The notes below the pieces were generated by a model. The model worked only from the letters and a program-made list of their open reading frames with translations. It did no database searches and was not told the DNA's origin. From a virus: a stretch of 64,000 nt of DNA. The translations under genes and the position numbers were made by a program. The DNA is taken from positions 28,247 through 92,246 of the IMG/VR virus record IMGVR_UViG_3300029267_003762, one strand, 5' to 3'. Position 1 is the stretch's first letter, and each line of letters opens with the position of its first letter. Of the stretch, positions 32,246 through 42,298 are shown in pieces.

Positions 32246-32914
32246 ATGGAGCAGTTCTTGTTGGTGAACACATCGCGCGGTCGTCATACACGTACGGCGC
32301 GGGCGACCAACCCGACGCACAAGGGGTTGGCGCAAAAGCTCGACAACGGGGTGCGTGTGCTGAGGGGAAGGCCCACGCCCGTCGGGCTCGAGACTCTCAA
32401 GAAGATCCTGCCCGACGTGCTCAGGCGAGAGTTGGTCGGCATCCTTGAGGTACGATCGATGGACGGCAGGCGGGTCAGGTTCAAGGAGGACGGCTCGTTC
32501 TCTGTCGACCCGGCCCCAAAGCCCCCGCCGATCCCGTTCGCATCTGATGGGGGGATGAAAGTCGACCTCATTGGTAAGGAGCAGATGGAGCACTTCGATG
32601 CGAAGAGCATCGGCGAAGAGGCGGACATCACGGGCGACCTCGATCTGCCGAAGCCCGCCATTGCCTCTCGGGAGAAGATCGTCGATGAGGATCTCGACGA
32701 GCTCAAGCTGCCACCGGCGCACGGCAGTGATACGATGCCGGCGACGAGTCAGGAAGACGAGGACAGCGCTGAGGCCTTCGAGGCTGAAGCGGAGGAATCC
32801 GAGGAGGCCGAAGAGGAAGAGCCCGAACAGCCGGCGGAGCAGGAGAAGCCGGATCCAGCGAGGGCCCGATCCACCAAGCGGCAGTCTCGAAAGGCGCGTA
32901 GAAGGAGCAGCTGA
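32246..32914 (+). CDS. Acidic head-associated protein
   Basis: ATG 32246 after GGAGGG. In the 222 residues, the N-terminal 80 are folded (HKGLAQKLDNGVRVLRGRPTPVGLETLKKILPDVLR). The C-terminal half is very Glu-rich (EEAEEEEPEQPAEQE) with a final Lys/Arg cluster (KRQSRKARRRSS). TGATG overlap with the next gene. Possibly a DNA- or capsid-associated linker. Confidence 0.6.
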   Translation: MEQFLLVNTSRGRHTRTARATNPTHKGLAQKLDNGVRVLRGRPTPVGLETLKKILPDVLRRELVGILEVRSMDGRRVRFKEDGSFSVDPAPKPPPIPFASDGGMKVDLIGKEQMEHFDAKSIGEEADITGDLDLPKPAIASREKIVDEDLDELKLPPAHGSDTMPATSQEDEDSAEAFEAEAEESEEAEEEEPEQPAEQEKPDPARARSTKRQSRKARRRSS

Positions 32915-33408
32915 TGTCGCTAGAAGGAATCCCCGGGATGTCGCGCACGTTCATCATGTTCGTGCACCAAGTTCGGGTGTTCCTTCGCGACTACCCCGAG
33001 CTCAATCGGTTGGTGCGGGGCGTCGAGTCGTCGGATCGTCAGATTGCTTGGGCGGTCATGGACGCCGTCGAGGACTTCAACGGCACCCCGCACTTTACCG
33101 AGTACACGCTCGAGCAGCTTCTCGCGAAGCACCAGGGGCACCTTCTCACGCGGATGACCGCCATCAACTTGATCGAGTCGGTGGGGCTGCTTCAAACGCG
33201 CAACCACATCAACTACAGTGACGGTGGTTTGAACGTCGGCGCCAACGACAAGACGGGTCTTCTGATGAACTGGTTGCAGCTCTTCAAGAACGAAACAGAG
33301 CAGAAGAAGACCAGGGCCAAGGTCGGCATGAACATCGAGGACGCCATGGATTCGTACGGAGTGGCGAGCGAGTACTGGGCGACGAATGCCACGTACGCGA
33401 GCTATTGA
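32914..33408 (+). CDS. Neck or head-completion candidate
   Basis: A 164-residue protein starting within the previous stop. It has helical DYPELNRLVRGVESSDRQIAWAVMDAVEDFN, then NHINYSDGGLNVGANDKTGLLMNWLQLF. The order (after capsid, before tail) suits a neck protein. No family proof. Confidence 0.6.
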   Translation: MSLEGIPGMSRTFIMFVHQVRVFLRDYPELNRLVRGVESSDRQIAWAVMDAVEDFNGTPHFTEYTLEQLLAKHQGHLLTRMTAINLIESVGLLQTRNHINYSDGGLNVGANDKTGLLMNWLQLFKNETEQKKTRAKVGMNIEDAMDSYGVASEYWATNATYASY

Positions 33409-33442
33409 CCGGAGCATTCTCGACGAGAACTGAGGCAAGGAC

Positions 33443-33904
33443 ATGGCATTCAAGACGCGCAAGTTCAGCAGCATGTTGCACATGGACACGTTCCTGAACG
33501 GTGGAATCATCTGCGGAAACAACAAGGCTGTGCAGGGGATCGAGGGGCTCGTCGGCAAGACCCTTACGTTCACCGCCCCCGCCGGCGCTGTTACGTTCGC
33601 TGCGGTACCCGGCCGGAACAACCCGAACAAGCTCCTCGTCGAGGACATCCATGCTCAGATCGCGGCCGTGCCTGCCCTGGGGGACGTGGTGGTCTTCGCC
33701 GTGGACGGGTGCGTGGCCTTTGGGAGGAGCACGCCAGGGCAAGTTGTCGCGCTTTCCGCTGGGCCGGAGGATTCTCGCCCCTTGCTCGGCCTGTCCAGGA
33801 GTGGGGCGGTCAGCGGCGTCGTCCACAACCCACCCACCACCGTTCCGTACGTGTTCTGGATGCATGAGACGAACGGGGCCTGGGTCGTCTGCACCGTGGA
33901 GTGA
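33443..33904 (+). CDS. Beta-rich virion protein
   Basis: A 153-residue protein, ATG 33443. Mostly beta strands (TLTFTAPAGAVTFAAVPG, VVVFAVDGCVAFG, VPYVFWMHETNGAWVVC). It is in the head-to-tail gene run. The next gene starts within or just after its stop. Function unknown. Confidence 0.6.
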   Translation: MAFKTRKFSSMLHMDTFLNGGIICGNNKAVQGIEGLVGKTLTFTAPAGAVTFAAVPGRNNPNKLLVEDIHAQIAAVPALGDVVVFAVDGCVAFGRSTPGQVVALSAGPEDSRPLLGLSRSGAVSGVVHNPPTTVPYVFWMHETNGAWVVCTVE

Positions 33905-33906
33905 TC

Positions 33907-36027
33907 ATGAACGACTTCGAACGAGCGATCGTCGGCGACCTGCCCTTGAGCTTCAAGGCGGACGCCTGGTTCAGTGTCAAGCACGCTGCGATCGGAGACC
34001 CGCCAGACACGACCGGGGCCATCGAGGGGCAGTTCCCTGTCCCCGTCGCCCAAGTGCTTGAGGGTCTTGCGGAGATGGTCAAGGCCAAGATGACCATCAT
34101 GTACGCGTACGCTACGTACTCTCAGACCATCCGTGGGCCTTTCCGCGGCGAGCTCGCGGAGAACTTCCAGGAGTTTGCCGAGGACGACCTCGAGGACCTT
34201 GAGTGGTACCTGCGTCGCATGTCGAGTCTCGGTGGAGGGGCCCACCTTCCGCAGATTGATCCTCCGCCGGCGACGACCGACCCGATCGAGGCCATCAAGA
34301 TCACTCTTCGGCTGGAGCAGGAGACTGTGGCCAAGCTCGCGGCTCTTCGCAACCTCGTCGGGGACAACCCGATGAAGTTCGACCTCGAGGCCTTTATGGC
34401 GGAAGAGCAGATGCACGTCGATCGGCTGTGGCAGCTTCTCCCCTACGAGGCGGACCCGGAGGAGATGGCCGAGCAGGACGGGAAGGAGCCGCTTTCCATG
34501 GAGCAGAAGGCAGCCTCCATGCGGATGCGGGTCGGGTTCATGAAGCTCGGCGAAGGCATGTCCAGGCGGGAGCTCAAGCGCCTGCAGAAGGAACAGGAGG
34601 ACATTCATGAGCTCCGAGGGAGTCTGATGGCGTCCTCGAGCCCAGAGACCAAAGCGTATGCTCGGAAGAAGAAGGTCGTTGGGGCGCTGTCAGGAGGGCT
34701 GAAAGGCGGCCTACTTGGTACCGGCATTGGGGCGGCCATTGGCTACGGCACCAAGCGCGGTCCTCGCGCCGCGAAGGCGTTGGCGGCACTTGGAGGTCTT
34801 GGCGGTGCTGCTGTGGGCGGCACTGCTGGGCACGAGCTCGCCGGCGCTCAGGCTCACAAGACCATCTCCAAGGCGGCGATGATTCGAAACATCAAGCTCG
34901 CCTTCGACGACATGGCCCAAGGGGACGACAACCTGGCGGCCTCTGCGGCTCATGGGGACAATCCGCAAGGCGACTCGAGTGAGCGCATCAACCAGCCTCC
35001 GATGGTCGACCCGACCAGGTACCTCGAGGGTACCGGCGCTCTTGGGGTCGATCCGGCCCTGTCCGACTACATCGAGAAGGAGCGGGAGGGGCAAGACGCG
35101 GAGGAGCGCGCGAGCTCCGACTACTACAAGCAGGTGGCCGACATGGCCACGCAAGAAGCCCAGGCAGCGCAGTCGCAGCTCGGAGAGGCGCAGCAGCAGG
35201 CCATGATGGCTCAGCAGCAGGCCGCGGCGCTTCAACAGCAAGTGCAAGACACGCAGCAGCAGGCGCAGGCGGTGCAGCAACAAGCAGTGCAAACGGCCGC
35301 CATGGCTCAGTCCACGGCTGCCAACTCCCAAGCGCAGGCCATCAAGGCCATGCAGGACGTGCTGCTCCACAAGCAGCTCGCCGCGAACATGCGCCAAGGT
35401 GTCTTGGCAATGAAGGACCAGATTCAATCCGTCCTCATGTCCGACCCCACTGCTGGGGCGGAAGCACAGATTGCGGGCCCCCCTCCCGGCCCGCCTCCCG
35501 GGTCTCCTGGCGGGGAAGTTCCCAGCGAAGGGTCCCCTCCCCCTGAGCAGGGTCCGGCAGCCGGTTCCCCTGCGCCCCCGACTGCACCCGCCGGGGGACC
35601 CACTTCTTCTGGTCAGCCCCCCGGGCAGGTGCCGGGGCAACAGGGGCAGGCCACTCCGGAGCAGAAGCAGGCATCGGCCGCCAGCAAGATGCTCGAGGTG
35701 GCCAAGAAGCGAGCTCCCTACGCCGTACCGGGCGCGCTCCTCGCCGGCGGGCTCACGTACGCCTCCATCAAGGGCGGCGCCACCAAGAAGCTCCAGGAGA
35801 AGGTCGACGAGCAGAAGCGCAAGTCGAAGCGGGGTGAGCTCGGCACCAGCGGGGAGTCGGAGCTCGCCCGCGACAAGATGCGGCTCGCCTACTCCGAGTT
35901 CGCGGACAAGAACCCGAGGGCGGCGACAGCGACGGGTGCGGCCATCGGGGCCGGTGCGGCGGCGGCGGCGGGTCCCCCTCTCAAAACCATCGGCAAGTTC
36001 GTCAAAACCAGGCTGGGTCGGAGGTAG
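33907..36027 (+). CDS. Virion protein with ferritin-like domain fused to Gln/Pro-rich and glycine-zipper regions
   Basis: ATG 33907 (RBS GGAG) is preferred to GTG 33901. In the 706 residues, about 45-180 form a four-helix ferritin-like domain: YAYATYSQ, AEDDLEDLEWYL (92-102), then canonical EExxH at 166-170 (AEEQMHVDRLW). A Gly zipper follows (near 255-285), a Gln-rich coiled coil (near 410-465), a Pro/Gly-rich linker and two more Gly/Ala hydrophobic segments. Di-iron binding is possible but the first EExxH is degenerate. A structural or ejected protein is likely. Confidence 0.65.
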   Translation: MNDFERAIVGDLPLSFKADAWFSVKHAAIGDPPDTTGAIEGQFPVPVAQVLEGLAEMVKAKMTIMYAYATYSQTIRGPFRGELAENFQEFAEDDLEDLEWYLRRMSSLGGGAHLPQIDPPPATTDPIEAIKITLRLEQETVAKLAALRNLVGDNPMKFDLEAFMAEEQMHVDRLWQLLPYEADPEEMAEQDGKEPLSMEQKAASMRMRVGFMKLGEGMSRRELKRLQKEQEDIHELRGSLMASSSPETKAYARKKKVVGALSGGLKGGLLGTGIGAAIGYGTKRGPRAAKALAALGGLGGAAVGGTAGHELAGAQAHKTISKAAMIRNIKLAFDDMAQGDDNLAASAAHGDNPQGDSSERINQPPMVDPTRYLEGTGALGVDPALSDYIEKEREGQDAEERASSDYYKQVADMATQEAQAAQSQLGEAQQQAMMAQQQAAALQQQVQDTQQQAQAVQQQAVQTAAMAQSTAANSQAQAIKAMQDVLLHKQLAANMRQGVLAMKDQIQSVLMSDPTAGAEAQIAGPPPGPPPGSPGGEVPSEGSPPPEQGPAAGSPAPPTAPAGGPTSSGQPPGQVPGQQGQATPEQKQASAASKMLEVAKKRAPYAVPGALLAGGLTYASIKGGATKKLQEKVDEQKRKSKRGELGTSGESELARDKMRLAYSEFADKNPRAATATGAAIGAGAAAAAGPPLKTIGKFVKTRLGRR

Positions 36028-36029
36028 TC

Positions 36030-36755
36030 ATGCTCGACGTGTTCCTGAAGGCTGCGTATGCGCGATCGGAGAAAGAGAAGCAGATCGACAAGGTTGCCTC
36101 CCACTCGTCCTTCTTCTCCACCAACATGGGCCGTGGGGGCGGAGGCCCCGACGACTGGCTCGACAAGTTCAAGGGCACGCCTCTTCTGCCGAAGGCGCTC
36201 GGTCTGCTTCAGCAGGAGATCCAGCTTGACCAACAGGACATGGCGACGCGCGAGCAGCGCGACGCGGAGATGGAGTCCTCGAGGCAGCTCTGGAAGATGC
36301 GAGACGCGGTCTGTCTGCAGAAGCGGATGCTCGACCTCGAGCTCGCCTCGTCCGAGCTTGTTGGCTTCCCTACCGCGCCCCCGCCGGTTGGCATGATGCC
36401 AGAGCCACCTCCGGAGGCCGTGGAAGTGGCCGCGGCCCCCGAGGGTATGCCGGAGACGCCGAGTCCCAAAGAGGCAGCCATGCGAATGAAGATGGCCGCT
36501 CAGCTGATGCGGATGAAGGAGGCGGCGGGGGTCTTGGGTCTCCCCAAGGCCGTCTTGGGTGGTATGCGCCAGGTTGGCCGATCTGCCTCGAAGGGCTACG
36601 GTAAGGAGGGGCTCAAAGGCGCTCTGACCCAAGGCTCCAAGCGGTTCTCGACCATTGCGAAGATGAGCCCGGCTACGGCTGCAGGCATGGTGGCTGTCCC
36701 CGCAGCAGCCGTCGGCGCCGCAGGTCTCGGCGCTGGGTACATGGCCGGGCGATGA
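36030..36755 (+). CDS. Virion protein with C-terminal glycine-zipper segment
   Basis: A 241-residue protein, ATG 36030 with GGAGG. Residues about 55-105 form a Gln/Glu helix. A Pro/Met linker follows (PPPVGMMPEPPPEAV). The C-terminus is hydrophobic Ala/Gly (AAGMVAVPAAAVGAAGLGAGYMAG). Coupled to the next gene by ATGA. Same layout as several neighbours. Confidence 0.6.
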   Translation: MLDVFLKAAYARSEKEKQIDKVASHSSFFSTNMGRGGGGPDDWLDKFKGTPLLPKALGLLQQEIQLDQQDMATREQRDAEMESSRQLWKMRDAVCLQKRMLDLELASSELVGFPTAPPPVGMMPEPPPEAVEVAAAPEGMPETPSPKEAAMRMKMAAQLMRMKEAAGVLGLPKAVLGGMRQVGRSASKGYGKEGLKGALTQGSKRFSTIAKMSPATAAGMVAVPAAAVGAAGLGAGYMAGR

Positions 36756-37654
36756 AGCAGGTCGGCATCACGGTCGTTGACGCGAAGGTCCGCTCACTGG
36801 ACCTCGACTTCCACGAGCTGTCTTGGAAGATCCGGACGACCATTGCCGACATCTACGACCACACCTTCACCATCCACCGCTCGGAGTCTCCGGAGGGGCC
36901 GTGGACCCGCATCACGGAGCCTTTCGAAGACCAGTACATCTTCATCGACACGCAGCTTCAAGTCGCGCACCGGTGGCGGCGGTACTACTACCGCATCCAG
37001 GTGACGCGAAAGAGCGATGAGGCCACCGCGGACTTCGGGCCCTTCTCCAACACCCCGGAGCCGGACCTCATCGCCATGGAGATTCGTCGCCACATCCACC
37101 TGCTCATGCAAGAGTTCGCTGGCAGGCGGCTGTGGATCTTGCCGGTCCGGACCTTTGGGCAGCGCTGCCCTACCTGTTGGAACCCCAAGCTCAACAAGAG
37201 GCGGCAGAGCGGGTGCAGAGACTGCTTCGACACAGGGTTCCTTGGGGGGTACATGCACCCCATCGAGGCGTGGGCGCAGATCGACCCCTCTACGAAGTCG
37301 CGTCAGGTGCTCAACGTGCACAAGACGCAGCAGTCGAACACGACCATGAGGATGCCCAACTTCCCTGAGCTCAAGCCTGATGACCTGGTCATCGAAGCAG
37401 AGAACAGAAGGTGGCGCGTCGAGACGGTCAGTCAAACGGAGAAGCACCGTGCGGGCCTTCACCAAGAGATAGGCATGCACGAGCTCGAGCCCAAGGACAT
37501 CGAGTTCTCGGTCCCGCTGCTGATGGACAGAGCGCTTCGGGACGTCTACCTGTCGCCGGCGCGTAACTTCTCCAACCCGCACAACTTTGCGAACTTCGAG
37601 TCGGATGAGGTGCCCTCTATCTTCGACTTGTACTCTAGTTGGAGGAGCAGGTGA
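36752..37654 (+). CDS. Neck or tail-connector protein with zinc ribbon
   Basis: A 300-residue protein. The N-terminal beta domain resembles a fibronectin-type fold (FTIHRSESPEGPWTRI, YYYRIQVTR). A Cys cluster CPTC...CRDC (about 145-162) is placed centrally. DVYLSPARNF is near the C-terminus. It sits just upstream of sheath-type genes. Probable structural role. Confidence 0.6.
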   Translation: MKQVGITVVDAKVRSLDLDFHELSWKIRTTIADIYDHTFTIHRSESPEGPWTRITEPFEDQYIFIDTQLQVAHRWRRYYYRIQVTRKSDEATADFGPFSNTPEPDLIAMEIRRHIHLLMQEFAGRRLWILPVRTFGQRCPTCWNPKLNKRRQSGCRDCFDTGFLGGYMHPIEAWAQIDPSTKSRQVLNVHKTQQSNTTMRMPNFPELKPDDLVIEAENRRWRVETVSQTEKHRAGLHQEIGMHELEPKDIEFSVPLLMDRALRDVYLSPARNFSNPHNFANFESDEVPSIFDLYSSWRSR

Positions 37655-38526
37655 GCCACAGAGTCACAAGAACGGACCCATGTGAGCAGCACGACCTGTT
37701 CAGGGCGTCTCCGATCGAGTTCGTGCGCGAGACGCTCATCGACTTCTTGCAGACGCTCTTCTCCTACCAGCCGAAGGGCAGTTATCACTGGTCCCCCGAC
37801 GAGGAGACGGACATCGTCATCCAAGACGAAGCCCCCGTGAAGACGGAGGACATCGGCACCCGTCCGGCCATCGCCCTGACGCGAGCTCCGATGCGAATGC
37901 AGACGCTCGGACTCGATGACATGGCCAGTTTGGACCTGCGAACTGGGGCGAAGACGAAAGCCGTCGTCGTGCCTGGCACCATGGTCATGAACTGCTGCTC
38001 GAGGGTTCCGCTGGAGTCCGAGAGGCTCGCCTTCCACGCCGGCGAGCACATCTGGATCCTTCGGGACGTCCTCCAGAAGTCCGGCTTCTATCAGATCGGG
38101 CAGGACATCGGCTACGGCTCACCGTCCCCTGCCGGCGCCATCGTAGCCGGAGACGGGGCGGATGGGTGGTACGCCACGTCCGTCACGCTTCCATTCCAGG
38201 TGCAAAGAACCGCCAGGCTCACCCCGCTTGGCGTCATGATGGCCCGTGCCATTCAAGTGCGCATCCTTGGGCTGTCTCGCACTGCCTCCTCCTCCTCCGA
38301 GGAGCAGCGCTACTCGCTCGAGCCGGGCGTGTCGTCCAGTGGGGACGCCTACACACCGGCGCCGAGCTCACTTACCGGGCCGGGGGTGGAGCCCTACCCA
38401 GACATCCAACGCCGTAACGGTCTCCGGGCCCCGCGCATCAAGGGTCGGCAGCTTCCCATAATCGGGTCCAGCGTGCCAGAATCTTCGGAGCGTGGGCTAG
38501 ATGGCCCCCTCACGGTGAAAGTGTAA
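37651..38526 (+). CDS. Structural protein upstream of the sheath
   Basis: GTG 37651 is chosen because GGAGG precedes it and it overlaps the previous stop. In the 291 residues, N-terminal EFVRETLIDFLQTLF helix, central beta region (AVVVPGTMVMNC, EHIWILRDVLQKSGFYQIG), and Ser/Pro-rich C-terminus. Probably a tail-completion protein by position. Confidence 0.6.
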   Translation: MSHRVTRTDPCEQHDLFRASPIEFVRETLIDFLQTLFSYQPKGSYHWSPDEETDIVIQDEAPVKTEDIGTRPAIALTRAPMRMQTLGLDDMASLDLRTGAKTKAVVVPGTMVMNCCSRVPLESERLAFHAGEHIWILRDVLQKSGFYQIGQDIGYGSPSPAGAIVAGDGADGWYATSVTLPFQVQRTARLTPLGVMMARAIQVRILGLSRTASSSSEEQRYSLEPGVSSSGDAYTPAPSSLTGPGVEPYPDIQRRNGLRAPRIKGRQLPIIGSSVPESSERGLDGPLTVKV

Positions 38527-38541
38527 TGAAAGGAGCCAGTA

Positions 38542-41481
38542 ATGGCTGACGAACTGAAGCAACCGGGGATCGAAGTACTGCAGGTCTTCGAGGAAGTCAC
38601 TCCGGCTGTCATCGTTCCCACGCTGGGGGCGTGTCCGATCGGTAAGTGCGTACAGGTCGTGGAAGTTCTGGAGTCCGACGGCGCTGGCGGTCAACAGCTG
38701 AACTCGGATGCCGCCGTGGCCGTCCCTGCCTTCTTCGAATCGAAGGCGGCGCAGTCCTGGCCCTTCGCGGACTTCGATGGCAAGACGTTGTACTTCGAGA
38801 TCAACAACGGCCCTCCCGTCCCGGTGCTGTTCACGGCTTCGGCGAACCTGAGCGCGAAGAAGATCGCGGGCGCCCTCAACGACGCCTTCATTGCCAACAA
38901 CGTGTACGCCTCGGTGTACGCCGAGGCGGTGCTGACGGACGGCACGACGGACCCCAAGACGTACAAGTTGCGCGTGCGTACTCGCGCCGGGGGCAACCTG
39001 CAGAACATCAAGGTCTACGTGACCTCGGTGGCCGATCGCAGCATCCTCACGTCGCTTGGCGTACCGGAGGGCAAGACCTTCACGGGACTTTCGGCGTACG
39101 AGCAGTCCCTCGTCAAGGTGCCGACGTTCGCCTTCCCGGACCCCCGGGGCAACCTCGACGACCTGGTGTTCGACAAGGAGACCATCCGCGCCTTCATGTA
39201 CATGGGCACGGGGCTGAGTCTTCAGGAGGGCTTCCAGAACCAGGCGCTGCTTCGGTATGGGGACACGGCCGGCATCCTCTTCGATTGTACGGACATCAAG
39301 GTCATCGATGACGGCAACGGCGATACGCTGTCGCCCATCATCGAACTCACGGGCGAAGATCTGACTGCGGCCAGTGCGGCCATCGTCGCCACCGGCGCCG
39401 CCGCCGGTGCCGGTCCGTACGCCTTGACCGGCCTGACCATCGCTCTCGACTTCGGTCAGGGGATGCAGGAGTACACGTTCATCGAAGACCCGGTGGACAT
39501 GGCAGCCGTTGCGACCTTGCTCGACGACATCTTCGGCGCCGCTGCCGGGGGCAAGTTGTCCTTTGCGGCGGTCGGCGCTCTCCTCGACGAGCTCGAGATA
39601 ACCACCACGGATACGGGCGCGGATGCGTACCTGCACATCGGGGACTCGACCACGATCGGCACGGCGCACACGATCCTTGGTCTCACCGCGGCGGCGCTCG
39701 ACAACAAGGTGTATCGCGGCGACAAGCAGGACAGCAGCGGCACGGCCTTGGATACGCAGCCGCACCCCGTCAAGCCGGGTGACGAGCTCTACCTCGATGG
39801 CATCTTCGCAGGCACCGTGGTCAAGGTGGACCCGACCGGCACCAGTACCGCGCAGGTGCGTGTGGACCAGCAGCACGCCATCACGGCCACCGGCTACGCC
39901 GCGACCTACTACATCGTGGCCAAGAACCTGCCGCCGCCCAACGTTTCGTACGATCGGCCGGATGCGGACGGCATCGTGGACGACAACACGGGGGACGTGA
40001 CGATCAAGCACTCGCTCGTGCGTCAGACGACCGGGTATGCGACCGACCCCGTCAGCGCGCCCGTGTACGTGCTGTACGAGGCCCTGCGGCGCGACGTCGC
40101 TCCTCTCGGGGTGAAGCCGAGCCTCTTGCAGATCGACAACACGAACCAGCTCGAGGCGCTGCTCGAGCCGATCAACCCGGCCAACCCGCTCGCCCTCGGC
40201 TTCTACTTTGCCCTTCTCAACGCGTCGGGCAGCCGCGTGTACGGCATGGGTGTCGACGAGTACTCCGACGACGAGCCGTGGGGTACTTCCGACGCCTTCC
40301 AGCGCGTTTTTTCCTTCCTCGAGTCGAAGGAAGTCTACGGCATCGCGCCGCTCACCGACGACATCGTCGTCGCACAGCTCGGCAACATCCATGCCTTGAA
40401 CATGGCTGACCCGGAGATGAAGGGTGAGCGCGTGTGCGTCGTCAGCCTTCCGCGCCCGACCCGTGACGTGGACGTGGTGGTGGCCTCTGGTACTCGGGGC
40501 AACTCTGGTAACCAGGCGGCGCCGAACACGCTGTTCTACACGAGCGTCAGTAACCTGTCTGCGTTGCTGCTCGCGAAGGGCATCGATCCTGCCAGCACTA
40601 TCCCTGTGGATTCCGGCGTCTTCCTCGACATCGAGGACGATGCCGGCATCTATTCGGTCAAGCAGGTCATCGGCGGCGCCGTGCTCGTGCGGCAGACGGC
40701 CGGTGAGTTCGCCCCTGGGGAGAACGACGACGGGTTCTACACGGAGACCGGGTACCCCGTCGGCACCCCGTTCATCAACGCGTCGTTCTCCATCAAGGTT
40801 CGCGGCGCCGAGCTCGTCGACCTCAACGGAGACCCTGACGCGGACAAGATCGCGAACGCCTACCAGGACATCGGCAAGTCGTTTGGTAGCCGTCGCCTGT
40901 GGAACCTCGTCGTCGACAACCTCTACGCTCCGTTCGACGGAGTCGACCAGGTTCTGCCGGGCTTCTACGCTGCGGCGGCGTACGTCGGCCTCATCAGCGG
41001 CCAGCCCCCGCAACAGTCGTTCACCAACTTCCCCATCGTCGGCTTCACCCGCATCGACGGAACGAACGATTACTTCGGCACGCGACAGCTCGACCGCATC
41101 GCTGCCGGGGGCAACACCATCATCGTGCAGGACCCGCCCGACAACGGGCCGATCTTCCCGCGCATGGCCCTGACGACGGATCTCTCATCGATCGAGACAC
41201 GCACCGACTCCATCACGAAGGTGCTCGACTTCTCGGCAAAGACCATCCGCGTCGGTCTGCGCAACTTCATCGGCAAGTTCAACATCACGCAGTCGTACCT
41301 CGACACGTTGAGCACGGTGCTCCAAGGACTCATCGAGTTCTTGATCAGCAACAACGTGCTGGTGGACGCCGAGATCAACAACCTGATTCAGGACGAGGAC
41401 ACACCGGACACGGTGCTCGTCGACATCACCGTCGACGTCCCGTACCCCTGCAACTACATCCGTGTGCGTTTGATCGTCTGA
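38542..41481 (+). CDS. Contractile tail sheath protein
   Basis: A 979-residue protein, ATG 38542 with AAAGGAG. The N-terminal QPGIEVLQVFEEVTPAVIVPTLGACPIG is typical of sheath starts. The C-terminal region has AAAYVGLISG, then an insertion-helix-rich end (RVGLRNFIGKFN..., ISNNVLVDAEINNL, VDITVDVPYPCNYIRVRLIV), the conserved sheath end that interlocks subunits. It is followed by the probable tube gene. It proves a myovirus architecture. Confidence 0.85.
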   Translation: MADELKQPGIEVLQVFEEVTPAVIVPTLGACPIGKCVQVVEVLESDGAGGQQLNSDAAVAVPAFFESKAAQSWPFADFDGKTLYFEINNGPPVPVLFTASANLSAKKIAGALNDAFIANNVYASVYAEAVLTDGTTDPKTYKLRVRTRAGGNLQNIKVYVTSVADRSILTSLGVPEGKTFTGLSAYEQSLVKVPTFAFPDPRGNLDDLVFDKETIRAFMYMGTGLSLQEGFQNQALLRYGDTAGILFDCTDIKVIDDGNGDTLSPIIELTGEDLTAASAAIVATGAAAGAGPYALTGLTIALDFGQGMQEYTFIEDPVDMAAVATLLDDIFGAAAGGKLSFAAVGALLDELEITTTDTGADAYLHIGDSTTIGTAHTILGLTAAALDNKVYRGDKQDSSGTALDTQPHPVKPGDELYLDGIFAGTVVKVDPTGTSTAQVRVDQQHAITATGYAATYYIVAKNLPPPNVSYDRPDADGIVDDNTGDVTIKHSLVRQTTGYATDPVSAPVYVLYEALRRDVAPLGVKPSLLQIDNTNQLEALLEPINPANPLALGFYFALLNASGSRVYGMGVDEYSDDEPWGTSDAFQRVFSFLESKEVYGIAPLTDDIVVAQLGNIHALNMADPEMKGERVCVVSLPRPTRDVDVVVASGTRGNSGNQAAPNTLFYTSVSNLSALLLAKGIDPASTIPVDSGVFLDIEDDAGIYSVKQVIGGAVLVRQTAGEFAPGENDDGFYTETGYPVGTPFINASFSIKVRGAELVDLNGDPDADKIANAYQDIGKSFGSRRLWNLVVDNLYAPFDGVDQVLPGFYAAAAYVGLISGQPPQQSFTNFPIVGFTRIDGTNDYFGTRQLDRIAAGGNTIIVQDPPDNGPIFPRMALTTDLSSIETRTDSITKVLDFSAKTIRVGLRNFIGKFNITQSYLDTLSTVLQGLIEFLISNNVLVDAEINNLIQDEDTPDTVLVDITVDVPYPCNYIRVRLIV

Positions 41482-41524
41482 GGTGGCCGCGCACTCAACC
41501 GGAGGCAAGTAAGGAGAGACATTC

Positions 41525-42289
41525 ATGGCAGGCAACTTCAGCGACTGGGCGCCGTACCAACAGTACGTACAAAGCGGGCTGGCGGACGGCGCGTACGCGC
41601 ACGGTGGCTTCACCATGCTCGCGGCCGGGCCTCCTCGGCTTTCGGACATTGGTGGGACGGTCTCCGTGCAGTCCGCTCTGGCGAGTGGTGGGGCCGCGGC
41701 CAACCAACTCGTACTGCCGATGGGCATCGTGCAGAACCTCAACGTCACCCAGACGCGAGCGTTCAGCCGGGTGTTCGAGCTTGGCAGTGAGCGGAGCTAC
41801 TTCATCTCGGGTCGAACGGTGGGCCAGATCGGCCTGGGGCGCGTCTACTACCATGGCGCGTCCCTGCTTCGACTTCTGTACGCCTACTACCAGGACCTTC
41901 TCCCTGGCGGCGGTGTGCTCGTCCGTCCGATGTTCCCGAACCAGGCCGTGCAGAACACGCCGAACCCGCACGACGTGATCATCCCGCCGGGGTACGAGAA
42001 CATCTACATGAACCTCGCGTCCGATCTGTTCTCGCAACCGATCGGCATGCTCATGTACATCCGCGACTCGAATCTGCGGACGCTCGGCTCGATGTACTTC
42101 GAGCATGTCATCGTTCCCAACCACTCCTTCGCTGTCGACGCTCAGGGCGTGATGATTCAGGAGTCGGTCGGCATGCAGTACGAGCGCATCCTGCCGGTTG
42201 CGGTGACCGACGTCGCGCTCGTCACCAACTCCACCCCGTACACGGGTGGCTCGGCGCGCACCGGCCAGTTCATCCAAACGGCGGGGTAA
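41525..42289 (+). CDS. Probable tail tube protein
   Basis: A 254-residue protein, ATG 41525 with AAGGAG. Directly follows the sheath gene, the classic order. Beta-rich with LPMGIVQNLNVTQTRAFSRVFELGSERSYFISG. It ends in a Gly/Thr-rich strand. Assignment mainly by position and size. Confidence 0.7.
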   Translation: MAGNFSDWAPYQQYVQSGLADGAYAHGGFTMLAAGPPRLSDIGGTVSVQSALASGGAAANQLVLPMGIVQNLNVTQTRAFSRVFELGSERSYFISGRTVGQIGLGRVYYHGASLLRLLYAYYQDLLPGGGVLVRPMFPNQAVQNTPNPHDVIIPPGYENIYMNLASDLFSQPIGMLMYIRDSNLRTLGSMYFEHVIVPNHSFAVDAQGVMIQESVGMQYERILPVAVTDVALVTNSTPYTGGSARTGQFIQTAG

Positions 42290-42298
42290 GGAGGCGTC

